A stretch of 64,000 bases of DNA. Origin: Bacteroidaceae bacterium (GTDB lineage Bacteria; Bacteroidota; Bacteroidia; Bacteroidales; Bacteroidaceae). How positions within the stretch are numbered: position 1 is the first letter of the stretch; every line of letters begins with the position of its first letter. Shown piece after piece: positions 52,928-61,566 of this stretch. The stretch lies in contig CABIVS010000003.1 in the NCBI GenBank assembly GCA_902362375.1, positions 600,060-664,059 of the forward strand, given 5' to 3'. The position numbers and the translations under genes were made by a program. The notes under the pieces were generated by a model, which was given only the letters and a program-made list of their open reading frames with translations, ran no database searches and had not been told where the DNA came from.

Positions 52928-53818
52928 ATGTCCGAAAGTATTCCACAGTTCTATAAAAGAATCCAGCGTTGTGACCCTCAACTGGGTACAACTTACTCTA
53001 AAGAGAAACCATATTTCAATGTTCTTTCCCGACAATGTAATTTTGGGACAGTACAATTCAGTTACAGAGATTTTTATAAAGTCACATTGATTATTGGTGT
53101 GGGAAAATTATATTATGCAGATAAATGGATTTTAGTAAATCGTCCTGCTATGTTATTTTCTAATCCTTTAGTCCCTTATGCTTGGGAATCAATCAGTGAA
53201 GAACAGAAAGGAATGTTTTGTATATTTAATGAGCAATTTGTACAGTCAGAAGACAAGAACGGCTCTTTGGCTAATACACCATTATTCAAAGTTACTGGAG
53301 ATAAGGTTTTCTTCTTGAATGACGAACAAGTTGCCAAAGTCATGGATATATACAGACAAATGCAGGAAGAAAATCAATCAGATTATGCAAAAAAATCTGA
53401 TGTCTTACGCTGCTATCTTCATTTACTGATACATACAGCTTTGAAAATGCAGGAGTCGAATAAAAATGAATCACATCCGAATGCTTCGCAACGTATTACC
53501 GAATTATTTATAGAATTATTGGATAGACAATTTCCTGTTGATTATCCACATTCAGTATTGAGTTTGCGTACTCCTGCCGATTATGCAAACCGTTTGTCTA
53601 TACACGTTAATCATTTAAATAAAGTGGTAAAAGATACTACTGGAAAAACTACCTCTACAATGATTGCGGAAAGAATAATCAAAGAATGTACCCAGTATTT
53701 ATTACATAGTAATTTTTCTATTTCAGAAATTGCTTATAGCTTGGGATTTGAAAATATAGCCTATTTCAGTAAATTCTATCGTAAGCACACAGGAAAATCG
53801 CCAAGCGAAATTAGATAA
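52928..53818 (+). CDS. AraC-family transcriptional regulator
   Basis: A 296-aa regulator: cupin-like sensor (GVGKLYYADKWILVNRPAMLFSNP, in parts) and double HTH (LSIHVNHLNKVVKDTTGKT; FSISEIAYSLGFENIAYFSKFYRK). It starts 3 bp after the upstream gene, yet the likely target is the aldo-keto reductase 95 bp downstream, as AraC/AKR pairs are common. Moderately AT-rich. Confidence 0.9.
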   Translation: MSESIPQFYKRIQRCDPQLGTTYSKEKPYFNVLSRQCNFGTVQFSYRDFYKVTLIIGVGKLYYADKWILVNRPAMLFSNPLVPYAWESISEEQKGMFCIFNEQFVQSEDKNGSLANTPLFKVTGDKVFFLNDEQVAKVMDIYRQMQEENQSDYAKKSDVLRCYLHLLIHTALKMQESNKNESHPNASQRITELFIELLDRQFPVDYPHSVLSLRTPADYANRLSIHVNHLNKVVKDTTGKTTSTMIAERIIKECTQYLLHSNFSISEIAYSLGFENIAYFSKFYRKHTGKSPSEIR

Positions 53819-53913
53819 CAACAATTATTTGATTTGTGCAAATGATGCTTTGAATAGTGTTAATCAGCCATATTTCCATTACCTAATTTTGTACCGATTA
53901 AAAAATATAAATA

Positions 53914-54915
53914 ATGAAGTACAGAAAATTAGGCAAAACAGAAGTAAACCTATCCGCTATCGGATTGGGTTGTATGGGAATGAGTGCTGCGTATGGAGTA
54001 GCCGATGAAAAAGAAAGCATTAAGACATTGCATCGTGCTTTAGAACTTGGCATTAATTTTTGGGATACTGCGGATGTGTATGGAAATGGTGCTAATGAAG
54101 AATTGCTATCCAAAGTGTTAGCAGAAAAAAGAAATCAGATTTTTATTGCAACAAAATTTGGTTTTCGCTTACGCAATAGTCAAGGTAGTGTGTTTGCCGG
54201 TGGTGAAAGTTATGTGGATGCTTCTCCAAAGTATGTAAAACAAGCTGTAGAGAACAGCTTGAAAAGATTAAATATTGAAACTATAGACTTGTATTATGCG
54301 CATCGGATTGATCCCACAATACCAATCGAAGAAACTGTTGACGCTATGGCAGAGTTAGTAAAAGAGGGTAAAGTACGCTACTTGGGATTAAGTGAATGTT
54401 CTTCTGATTCGTTGAGAAGGGCTTGTGCCGTTCATCCCATAGTTGCGGTTGAAAGTGAATATTCTTTATTGACCCGCGATGTAGAAAAGGAGATTTTGCT
54501 ATTGACGAAAGAATTAGAAGTAACTTTAGTCCCATTTTCACCGTTAGGCAGAGGGCTGTTGACAAATACTGTCAACGTAAACTCTTTGGGAGAAAATGAT
54601 TTCCGCAAACACCTACCACGTTACAATGGCATATATTGGGAGAATAACCGAAAGTTGGTTACTGAATTTGCAGAAATGGCGGAAAATAAAAATATAACTT
54701 CTGCCCAACTAGCTTTAGCTTGGATATTGAAACAGAGCGAGAATATTATACCTATACCAGGTACGAAACGTATCAAATACCTGAATGAGAATATAGAAGC
54801 TGTCAATATAGAGTTATCTAAAGAAGATATTGAAAATATAGAATGCTTATTAAGAAAGTATCCTATCATTGGAGATCGATATAATGAATTAGACTTCAAT
54901 TTTGTGAATAAATAA
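53914..54915 (+). CDS. Aldo-keto reductase
   Basis: A 333-aa cytoplasmic [23 protein letters not shown] start, [21 protein letters not shown] with catalytic Asp and Tyr, ATKFGFR with the Lys, YYAHRIDP, and [19 protein letters not shown] near the end. Reduces aldehydes or ketones with NADPH; substrate unknown. A -7 box TAATTTTG (53884-53891) precedes it. It is related in sequence to the exported AKR at 49713 but lacks a signal. Confidence 0.92.
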   Translation: MKYRKLGKTEVNLSAIGLGCMGMSAAYGVADEKESIKTLHRALELGINFWDTADVYGNGANEELLSKVLAEKRNQIFIATKFGFRLRNSQGSVFAGGESYVDASPKYVKQAVENSLKRLNIETIDLYYAHRIDPTIPIEETVDAMAELVKEGKVRYLGLSECSSDSLRRACAVHPIVAVESEYSLLTRDVEKEILLLTKELEVTLVPFSPLGRGLLTNTVNVNSLGENDFRKHLPRYNGIYWENNRKLVTEFAEMAENKNITSAQLALAWILKQSENIIPIPGTKRIKYLNENIEAVNIELSKEDIENIECLLRKYPIIGDRYNELDFNFVNK

Positions 54916-54979
54916 TCTTTTGTTCAGAAGATTCTACGAATAAGCCATATGAATACTGCCTGAAGCTGGATTGTAGAAA

Positions 54980-55021
54980 AAAGCAAAGCTCTGAAATCTT
55001 TGAATTTCAGAGCTTTGCTTT
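54980..55021. terminator. Strong bidirectional terminator
   Basis: A perfect 18-bp stem (54980-54997 with 55004-55021; AAAGCAAAGCTCTGAAAT) and 6-base loop, flanked by A-rich and T-rich runs. It serves the aldo-keto reductase on + and the tRNA-Asp on -. Confidence 0.88.
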
Positions 55022-55040
55022 AATTTAATATTTGCTTTCG

Positions 55041-55114
55041 CGGTGCGTACGGGACTCGAACCCGTGACCCCATGCGTGACAGGCATGTATTCTAACCAAC
55101 TGAACTAACGCACC
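55041..55114 (-). tRNA. tRNA-Asp (anticodon GTC)
   Basis: A 74-nt cloverleaf on the minus strand. The acceptor stem GGTGCGT pairs with ACGCACC, D-loop TTCAGTTGGTTAGAAT, anticodon arm CCTGTCACGC with GTC, T-arm GGGTTCGAGTCCC, discriminator G. CCA is not encoded. Its 3' end is repeated at 50966-50978. Confidence 0.97.
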
Positions 55115-55289
55115 AGAATTTCAATTTATTAATCTGCATCTCTCTCGATTGCGGGTGCAAAGGTAGTTGTTTTTTGTAAACCTGCAAGCGTTTTGAGAAA
55201 AGTTTTTTTCAAGAAAAAACGAGAAAAATGCTTAGTGTCTCATTTTGAGTACTTTTGTAATGAAAAAAATATTCGTTTTTCTTCAGATC

Positions 55290-55350
55290 GGATAGTGACG
55301 GTATCCGGTCATTATAGTGACGCTATCACGATGGAATACCGTCACTATCC
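55290..55350. repeat. 15-bp inverted repeat with internal hairpin
   Basis: GGATAGTGACGGTAT (55290-55304) pairs perfectly with ATACCGTCACTATCC (55336-55350). The 31-base loop holds a third related unit (ATAGTGACGCTATCAC) with its own GTGA-CGCTA-TCAC hairpin. It lies between tRNA-Asp and purU, in a 420-bp gap otherwise without genes. There is no T run, so a terminator is unlikely. Confidence 0.6.
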
Positions 55351-55447
55351 TAAAGTTTGTCATTCTTTTCATTGAAAATAACTCCCGATATCTTTCTATC
55401 TGTAAGAAATCACCGTTTTTATATCAACTTTCTGCTTGAATAATTCG

Positions 55448-55474
55448 TAATTTTGCAATAAATCGTTATTTTTG
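55448..55474 (+). promoter_or_regulatory. Two candidate -7 elements before purU
   Basis: TAATTTTG (55448-55455) and TATTTTTG (55467-55474) both match TAnnTTTG, 60-80 bp before the purU start. Confidence 0.5.
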
Positions 55475-55533
55475 CGGACTAAAATTAGAAAGGTGGAAAA
55501 TAATCCGCCTAGAATCGTTAATTAGTAAAAAGA

Positions 55534-56391
55534 ATGATGACAACAGCCAAACTGTTATTGCACTGTCCCGACAAACCGGGAATCCTTGCGGAAGTGACAG
55601 ACTTTATTACGGTAAACAAAGGAAATATTATCTATCTGGATCAGTATGTAGATCATGTAGAGAACATCTTCTTCATGCGTATTGAATGGGAACTGAAAGA
55701 TTTTCTGGTTCCGCAGGAAAAAATTGAAGATTATTTCAGAACACTCTACGGGCAAAAATATGAAATGGATTTTCGTCTTTATTTCTCTGATGTTAAACCG
55801 CGTATGGCTATTTTTGTATCCAAACTGTCACATTGTCTTTTCGATATGCTAGCCCGGTATACGGCAGGAGAGTGGAATGTAGAGATACCTCTTATTATAA
55901 GTAACCATCCGGATTTGCAGCACGTAGCAGAGCGCTTTGGAATTCCTTTCTATCTGTTCCCTATCACTAAGGAGACGAAAGAAGAACAGGAACGCAAGGA
56001 GATGGAGCTGCTTGCCAAACATAAGATTACATTTATCGTATTGGCACGCTATATGCAGGTGATCTCCGAACAGATGATTAATGCTTATCCGAATAAGATT
56101 ATCAATATTCATCACTCTTTCCTTCCTGCGTTTGTAGGGGCGAAGCCTTATCACGCAGCTTTCCAGAGAGGGGTGAAAATTATTGGTGCAACTAGTCATT
56201 ATGTAACGACAGAACTGGATGCCGGACCGATTATTGAACAGGATGTAGTGCGCATTACTCATAAAGATGCTATTGAAGACCTTGTAAATAAAGGAAAGGA
56301 TTTGGAAAAAATCGTTCTTTCGCGTGCAGTGCAGAAGCACATCGAGCGCAAAGTTTTGGCTTATAAAAATAAAACAGTAATATTTAGCTGA
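55534..56391 (+). CDS. purU: Formyltetrahydrofolate deformylase
   Basis: A 285-aa enzyme: N-terminal ACT domain (LLLHCPDKPGILAEVTDFI, about 5-80) and a C-terminal formyltransferase-like domain with IISNHPDLQHVAERF, VLARYMQVIS, INIHHSFLPAFVGAKPYHAAF (catalytic Asn/His/Ser region) and LDAGPIIEQDVVRI. It hydrolyses 10-formyl-THF to formate and THF, supplying formate and adjusting the one-carbon pool. ATG 55534 or 55537. The stop overlaps the hisH start by one base, an unusual coupling to histidine synthesis that may reflect purine/one-carbon balance. Confidence 0.95.
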   Translation: MMTTAKLLLHCPDKPGILAEVTDFITVNKGNIIYLDQYVDHVENIFFMRIEWELKDFLVPQEKIEDYFRTLYGQKYEMDFRLYFSDVKPRMAIFVSKLSHCLFDMLARYTAGEWNVEIPLIISNHPDLQHVAERFGIPFYLFPITKETKEEQERKEMELLAKHKITFIVLARYMQVISEQMINAYPNKIINIHHSFLPAFVGAKPYHAAFQRGVKIIGATSHYVTTELDAGPIIEQDVVRITHKDAIEDLVNKGKDLEKIVLSRAVQKHIERKVLAYKNKTVIFS

Positions 56392-56981
56392 TGAAAGTAG
56401 CAGTTGTAAAATACAATGCCGGCAATATTCGTTCTGTGGATTATGCTTTAAAGCGGTTGGGGGTAGAAGCGGTGATTACTGCTGATAAAGAAGAACTCCA
56501 ATCGGCTGATAAAATTATTTTTCCCGGAGTGGGAGAGGCGGAAACTACCATGAACCACTTGAAAGTAACGGGACTGGACGAACTGATTAAGAATCTCCGT
56601 CAGCCTGTATTTGGAATTTGTCTTGGCATGCAGTTGATGTGCCGGCATTCCGAAGAAGGAGAAGTCGATTGTTTGAATATCTTTGATGTGGACGTGAAAC
56701 GTTTTGTCCCGCAGAAACATGAAGATAAGGTGCCGCACATGGGATGGAACACCATTGGGAAAACGAATAGCAAATTGTTTGAAGGGTTCACCGAAGAAGA
56801 GTTTGTCTATTTTGTGCATAGCTTCTATGTGCCGACCTGCGAATTTACTGCTGCTACAACTGACTATATTCACCCGTTCAGTGCTGCACTGCATAAAGAT
56901 AACTTTTATGCTACCCAGTTCCATCCGGAGAAAAGTGGCAAGACAGGAGAGAAGATTCTGACAAACTTTTTAAACCTCTAA
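56391..56981 (+). CDS. hisH: Imidazole glycerol phosphate synthase, glutaminase subunit
   Basis: A 196-aa class I glutamine amidotransferase. The nucleophile Cys is in PVFGICLGMQLMC, with the oxyanion strand PGVGEAE before it and the His/Glu pair in FYATQFHPEKSG. It supplies ammonia to HisF. Start overlaps the purU stop (TGATG). Confidence 0.97.
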   Translation: MKVAVVKYNAGNIRSVDYALKRLGVEAVITADKEELQSADKIIFPGVGEAETTMNHLKVTGLDELIKNLRQPVFGICLGMQLMCRHSEEGEVDCLNIFDVDVKRFVPQKHEDKVPHMGWNTIGKTNSKLFEGFTEEEFVYFVHSFYVPTCEFTAATTDYIHPFSAALHKDNFYATQFHPEKSGKTGEKILTNFLNL

Positions 56982-57076
56982 GATGCATATCTTAGTTTCT
57001 AAAATAGATTAGAGATACCCGAAAGCGTATGCAGCTAAATAATTAAATAGTAAATTGTCAAATAGTAAATAAACAG

Positions 57077-57796
57077 ATGATAGAAATTATTCCAGCCATT
57101 GATATTATTGACGGAAAGTGCGTACGCCTTTCCCAGGGAGATTACGATAGTAAAAAGGTGTATAATGAGAATCCGGTGGAAGTTGCTAAGGAGTTTGAAG
57201 CGAATGGTGTTCGCAGGCTTCATGTGGTAGACTTGGACGGTGCTGCTTCTCATCACGTTGTTAACTATCGGGTGTTGGAACAAATTGCTGCACGCACTTC
57301 TCTCGTTATTGATTTTGGTGGAGGAGTAAAGAGTGATGAAGATTTGAAAATAGCTTTTGAGAGCGGTGCGCAGATGGTAACCGGAGGAAGCATTGCGGTG
57401 AAAGATCCGGAATTATTCTGTCATTGGCTGGAAATATACGGCAGTGAGAAGATTATTTTGGGGGCAGATGTGAAAGATCATAAGATAGCCGTCAATGGTT
57501 GGAAAGATGAAAGTGCCTGTGAACTTTTTCCATTTCTCGAAAATTATATAGATAAAGGTATACGAAAAGTAATCTGTACGGATATTAGCTGTGACGGAAT
57601 GTTGAGTGGCCCTTCTATTGATTTGTATAAAGAGATGCTGGCAAAATTCCCTGACCTTTATCTGATGGCTAGTGGCGGGGTGAGCAAGGTGGATGATATT
57701 GTTGCCTTGGATGAGGCCGGTGTTCCCGGAGTTATTTTCGGTAAGGCATTATATGAAGGACATGTCACTTTACAGGATTTGAGAATCTTTCTATAA
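57077..57796 (+). CDS. hisA: ProFAR isomerase
   Basis: A 239-aa (beta-alpha)8 barrel: EIIPAIDIIDGKCVRLSQGDY with the catalytic Asp, GGGVKSDEDL and CTDISCDGMLSGPS with the second Asp, SGGVSKVDDI phosphate loop. Converts ProFAR to PRFAR. A 95-bp spacer separates it from hisH. Confidence 0.97.
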   Translation: MIEIIPAIDIIDGKCVRLSQGDYDSKKVYNENPVEVAKEFEANGVRRLHVVDLDGAASHHVVNYRVLEQIAARTSLVIDFGGGVKSDEDLKIAFESGAQMVTGGSIAVKDPELFCHWLEIYGSEKIILGADVKDHKIAVNGWKDESACELFPFLENYIDKGIRKVICTDISCDGMLSGPSIDLYKEMLAKFPDLYLMASGGVSKVDDIVALDEAGVPGVIFGKALYEGHVTLQDLRIFL

Positions 57797-57899
57797 TGAG
57801 CGTATCGGAATAAATAAGATGCCTTTATTATAAGGGAGATAAGAATCAAGCTTCAGGAATATAGATTATAAATTGTTGAACAATAAATAAAATAGGATT

Positions 57900-58652
57900 G
57901 TGTTAGCAAAAAGAATAGTACCTTGTCTGGATATAAAAGACGGACAAACCGTTAAAGGAACGAATTTTGTCAACTTGCGCCAAGCCGGTGATCCGGTGGA
58001 GTTAGGCCGTGCTTACAGTGAACAGGGAGCAGACGAACTTGTTTTTCTGGACATTACTGCAAGCCATGAAGGACGTAAGACTTTTACAGAATTGGTAAAA
58101 CGGATTGCTGCTAATATCAATATCCCATTTACCGTAGGTGGTGGAATCAATGAATTAAATGATGTAGACCGTCTGCTGAATGCAGGAGCGGATAAGATTT
58201 CTATCAATTCTTCCGCTATCCGCAATCCCCGGTTGGTTGACGAAATTGCAAAGAATTTCGGCTCACAGGTTTGTGTGTTGGCTGTGGATGCTAAACAGAC
58301 CGAAAATGGTTGGAAATGTTACCTGAACGGAGGGCGCATCGAAACGGATAAAGACCTGTTCGAGTGGACTAAAGAGGCACAGGAACGCGGAGCAGGAGAA
58401 ATACTCTTCACAAGCATGAATCACGATGGTGTAAAAGCCGGTTATGCAAATGAAGCACTTGCTGCTTTAGCGGATCAGCTCTCCATTCCCATCATAGCTT
58501 CGGGAGGTGCGGGCTGTAAGGAGCACTTCCGTGATGTCTTTTTACAGGGAAAGGCAGATGCTGCATTGGCTGCCAGTGTTTTTCACTTCGGAGAAATTAA
58601 AATTCCCGAATTAAAATCGTATCTTTGCGGCGAAGGAATTACCATCAGGTAA
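57900..58652 (+). CDS. hisF: Imidazole glycerol phosphate synthase, cyclase subunit
   Basis: A 250-aa barrel; GTG 57900 is the start, since [20 protein letters not shown] is the standard HisF opening and no ATG fits. [42 protein letters not shown] and [10 protein letters not shown] mark the active site and phosphate sites. Forms IGP and AICAR from PRFAR with HisH. The end CGEGITIR is duplicated downstream. Confidence 0.97.
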   Translation: MLAKRIVPCLDIKDGQTVKGTNFVNLRQAGDPVELGRAYSEQGADELVFLDITASHEGRKTFTELVKRIAANINIPFTVGGGINELNDVDRLLNAGADKISINSSAIRNPRLVDEIAKNFGSQVCVLAVDAKQTENGWKCYLNGGRIETDKDLFEWTKEAQERGAGEILFTSMNHDGVKAGYANEALAALADQLSIPIIASGGAGCKEHFRDVFLQGKADAALAASVFHFGEIKIPELKSYLCGEGITIR

Positions 58653-58709
58653 TTGCTGTGCTGCAAAAATTAGCCTATAGGCTGCGGCGAAGGAATTACC
58701 ATCAGGTAA
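58626..58709 (+). repeat. Duplicated 3' end of hisF
   Basis: The 27 bp 58626-58652 (TGCGGCGAAGGAATTACC and on to the TAA) are repeated exactly at 58683-58709, period 57 bp. The spacer contains the palindrome AGCCTATAGGCT. The copy has no start and is not translated by itself. Confidence 0.8.
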
Positions 58710-58774
58710 AAAAAACATTCGTAGGCGATAGATAGTAATTGTAAATTGAAATAGTAATTAGAACTTATATAAAA

Positions 58775-59386
58775 ATGGAATTGGATTTCGATAAAATGAA
58801 CGGACTCGTTCCGGCTATCATACAGGACAACGAGACACGTAAGGTCTTGATGCTGGGTTTCATGAATAAAGAAGCTTATGATAAAACGGTAGAAACCGGA
58901 AAAGTAACATTCTTTAGCCGTACGAAGAATCGTTTATGGACAAAAGGTGAAGAAAGCGGTAACTTCCTTCATGTTGTATCTATAAAGGCCGATTGCGACA
59001 ATGATACATTACTGATTCAAGTAGAACCGGTAGGTCCTGTGTGTCATACAGGCACAGATACTTGTTGGGGGGAGAAAAACGAAGAACCGGTCATGTTCCT
59101 GAAAGAATTGCAGAACTTCATAGACAAGCGTCACGAAGAAATGCCCGAAGGTTCTTATACGACCAGTCTGTTTGAGTCGGGAATCAATAAGATAGCTCAA
59201 AAAGTAGGTGAGGAAGCTGTGGAAACAGTGATCGAAGCAACGAACGGTACTGACGAACGTTTGATCTACGAAGGAGCCGACCTCATTTATCACATGATTG
59301 TATTGCTTGCCTCAAAAGGCTATCGCATTGAAGATCTTGCACGTGAACTGCAGGAAAGACATAGCAGTACATGGAAGAAGCATTAA
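58775..59386 (+). CDS. hisIE: Phosphoribosyl-AMP cyclohydrolase / phosphoribosyl-ATP pyrophosphatase
   Basis: A 203-aa fusion. HisI domain (about 1-110): MLGFMNKEAYDKT, FFSRTKNRLWTKGEESGN, KADCDNDTLL and VCHTGTDTCW with the zinc Cys residues. HisE domain (about 115-203): SYTTSLFESGINKIAQKVGEEAVETVIEA with metal-binding Glu residues, split by ordinary linker. Catalyses steps 2 and 3 of histidine synthesis. Confidence 0.97.
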   Translation: MELDFDKMNGLVPAIIQDNETRKVLMLGFMNKEAYDKTVETGKVTFFSRTKNRLWTKGEESGNFLHVVSIKADCDNDTLLIQVEPVGPVCHTGTDTCWGEKNEEPVMFLKELQNFIDKRHEEMPEGSYTTSLFESGINKIAQKVGEEAVETVIEATNGTDERLIYEGADLIYHMIVLLASKGYRIEDLARELQERHSSTWKKH

Positions 59387-59426
59387 TAAGTAAAGATTAG
59401 AAATTAAAATTAAAACGGGAGTCGGC

Positions 59427-60155
59427 ATGGATGACGGGGCGTTGATACAATATAAGAACGTAGAAATCCATCAACAGGAACTCTGTGTGCTAAGTGATGT
59501 AAATCTGGAATTGCACAAAGGAGAGTTTGTCTATTTGATCGGAAAAGTAGGCTCGGGAAAAACGAGTCTGCTCAAGACTCTTTATGGCGAACTGGACGTA
59601 ATTGACGGTGAAGCGGAAGTGCTGGGCTATAATATGCGATCTATCAAACGTAAGCATATCCCGCAGCTGCGCCGCAAATTAGGCATTGTATTCCAGGATT
59701 TTCAGTTGCTTACAGACCGTACTGTATATAATAACCTGGAATTTGTGCTTCGTGCCACAGGCTGGAAAAACAAACAGGAGATACAGGATCGCATTGAAGA
59801 AGTGCTTCAACTGGTAGGAATGTCCAACAAAGGTTATAAACTTCCGAACGAACTTTCCGGTGGCGAACAGCAGCGCATTGTGATTGCACGTGCCGTACTC
59901 AATTCTCCGGCTATCATCCTGGCGGATGAACCTACCGGAAATCTGGATGTAGAGACAGGTAAAGCTATCGTTGAATTGTTGCACAATATCTGCGAATCCG
60001 GCTCATCGGTAGTGATGACGACGCACAATTTGCAACTGCTGAAAGATTATCCGGGCAGGGTATATCGTTGTGCCGACCATCAGATTGTAGATGTGACCGA
60101 TGAATATATGCCCAGACAGAGAACAATAGAAATAGATTTAAATATAGATAACTAA
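59427..60155 (+). CDS. ftsE: FtsE-type ATP-binding protein
   Basis: A 242-aa ABC ATPase: Walker A GKVGSGKTS (about 41-49), Q-loop VFQDFQLL, signature LSGGEQQR, Walker B ILADEPTGNLD, H-loop TTHN. FNLQ-type spacing and the short length match FtsE, which with FtsX activates cell-wall hydrolases at the septum. No ftsX lies next to it here, so the partner is elsewhere. It starts 40 bp after hisIE and ends 13 bp before lysC. Confidence 0.85.
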   Translation: MDDGALIQYKNVEIHQQELCVLSDVNLELHKGEFVYLIGKVGSGKTSLLKTLYGELDVIDGEAEVLGYNMRSIKRKHIPQLRRKLGIVFQDFQLLTDRTVYNNLEFVLRATGWKNKQEIQDRIEEVLQLVGMSNKGYKLPNELSGGEQQRIVIARAVLNSPAIILADEPTGNLDVETGKAIVELLHNICESGSSVVMTTHNLQLLKDYPGRVYRCADHQIVDVTDEYMPRQRTIEIDLNIDN

Positions 60156-60168
60156 AACAGTAACGAAA

Positions 60169-61488
60169 ATGAAAGTTTTAAAGTTTGGAGGAACTTCCGT
60201 AGGTTCTGCTCAGCGCATGAAGGAAGTAGCCAAATTGATTACCGATGGTGAACAGAAGATTGTTGTTCTTTCTGCTATGTCAGGAACAACAAACACATTG
60301 GTGGAAATTTCGGACTATCTGTATAAGAAGAATCCGGAGGGTGCCAACGAGATTATTAATAAGCTGGAAGCAAAATATAAACAGCATATTGATGAGCTTT
60401 TTGCAACCCAGGAATATAAACAGAAAGGTCTTGAAGTTGTCAAATCCCACTTCGACTACATCCGCTCCTATACTAAAGACCTTTTCACTTTGTTCGAAGA
60501 GAAAGTGGTTTTGGCACAGGGAGAGCTTATTTCTACGGCGATGGTAAACTTCTACCTGCAGGAATGTGGTGTGAAGTCCGTGTTGCTTCCGGCTTTGGAA
60601 TTCATGCGTACTGATAAGAATGCAGAACCGGACCCCGTATATATTAAGGATAAGTTACGTGCTCAACTCGATCTTTATCCGGATACGGAGATCTACATTA
60701 CGCAAGGTTTCATCTGCCGCAATGCTTACGGTGAGATAGACAACCTGCAACGTGGTGGTAGCGACTACACCGCTTCTCTGATCGGCGCAGCAGTGAACGC
60801 TTCCGAAATCCAGATCTGGACAGATATCGACGGTATGCACAATAACGACCCGCGTATTGTTGACAAGACCGCTCCGGTGCGTCAGCTTCATTTTGAGGAA
60901 GCAGCCGAGTTGGCTTACTTCGGTGCAAAAATTCTGCACCCTACTTGTATCCAGCCGGCTAAATATGCCAATATCCCTGTCCGTCTGTTGAACACAATGG
61001 ATCCGGAAGCTCCGGGTACACTAATCTCCAACGATACGGAAAAAGGTAAGATCAAGGCAGTAGCTGCAAAAGATAACATTACTGCTATCAAGATCAAATC
61101 CAGCCGCATGTTATTGGCTCACGGTTTCTTGCGTAAGGTGTTCGAAATCTTCGAAAGTTATCAGACATCCATCGATATGATCTGTACGTCAGAGGTCGGT
61201 GTATCTGTTACGATAGATAACACGAAACATCTTAATGAGATTCTGGATGACCTGAAGAAATACGGAACAGTAACCGTTGATAAAGGAATGTGTATCATCT
61301 GTGTTGTAGGTGACCTTGAATGGGAAAATGTCGGTTTTGAAGCAAAAGCACTCGATGCGATGCGTGATATACCGGTGCGAATGATTTCGTTTGGGGGAAG
61401 TAACTACAATATCTCCTTCCTCATTCGGGAGTGCGATAAGAAAGTAGCTTTACAATCGTTGAGCGATATGCTTTTCAACGGCAAGTAA
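60169..61488 (+). CDS. lysC: Aspartate kinase, monofunctional
   Basis: A 439-aa kinase: MKVLKFGGTSVGSAQRMKEV start, VVLSAMSGTTNTLVEI, FICRNAYGEIDNLQRGGSDYTASLIGA (active site, split), DIDGMHNNDPRIV, then two ACT domains (about 300-435: AIKIKSSRMLLAHGFLRKVF; CIICVVGDLEWE). Makes aspartyl phosphate, the first step to lysine, threonine and methionine. No homoserine dehydrogenase domain. A terminator separates it from lysA. Confidence 0.96.
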   Translation: MKVLKFGGTSVGSAQRMKEVAKLITDGEQKIVVLSAMSGTTNTLVEISDYLYKKNPEGANEIINKLEAKYKQHIDELFATQEYKQKGLEVVKSHFDYIRSYTKDLFTLFEEKVVLAQGELISTAMVNFYLQECGVKSVLLPALEFMRTDKNAEPDPVYIKDKLRAQLDLYPDTEIYITQGFICRNAYGEIDNLQRGGSDYTASLIGAAVNASEIQIWTDIDGMHNNDPRIVDKTAPVRQLHFEEAAELAYFGAKILHPTCIQPAKYANIPVRLLNTMDPEAPGTLISNDTEKGKIKAVAAKDNITAIKIKSSRMLLAHGFLRKVFEIFESYQTSIDMICTSEVGVSVTIDNTKHLNEILDDLKKYGTVTVDKGMCIICVVGDLEWENVGFEAKALDAMRDIPVRMISFGGSNYNISFLIRECDKKVALQSLSDMLFNGK

Positions 61489-61503
61489 TTCCATAAATAA
61501 CAC

Positions 61504-61540
61504 GAGCGCTTTTACCGAACTGATAAAAGCGCTCTTTTTT
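61504..61540 (+). terminator. Terminator between lysC and lysA
   Basis: GAGCGCTTTTA (61504-61514) pairs with TAAAAGCGCTC (61524-61534), followed by six T. lysA starts 27 bp later, so transcription of lysA depends on read-through or another promoter. Confidence 0.88.
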
Positions 61541-61566
61541 AACCAACTAAACAAGTTTTTCGAATT

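Larger units (their letters stand above)
50966..55052. mobile_element. Candidate 4.1-kb genomic island at tRNA-Asp
   Basis: Bounded by 13-bp direct repeats of the tRNA-Asp 3' end and lying on the 3' side of that gene, the side where integrases insert. The interior is AT-rich: by hand 17 G+C of 60 at 52321-52380 against 35 of 60 at 50161-50220 outside. Cargo: DUF488 gene pair, AraC regulator and aldo-keto reductase. No integrase is present, so it would be a remnant or mobilised in trans. Confidence 0.45.

Noticed and set aside
55193..55375. 60-codon frame before purU
   Set aside because: Low-complexity Lys/Phe start and an end made of the inverted repeat; no family resemblance.
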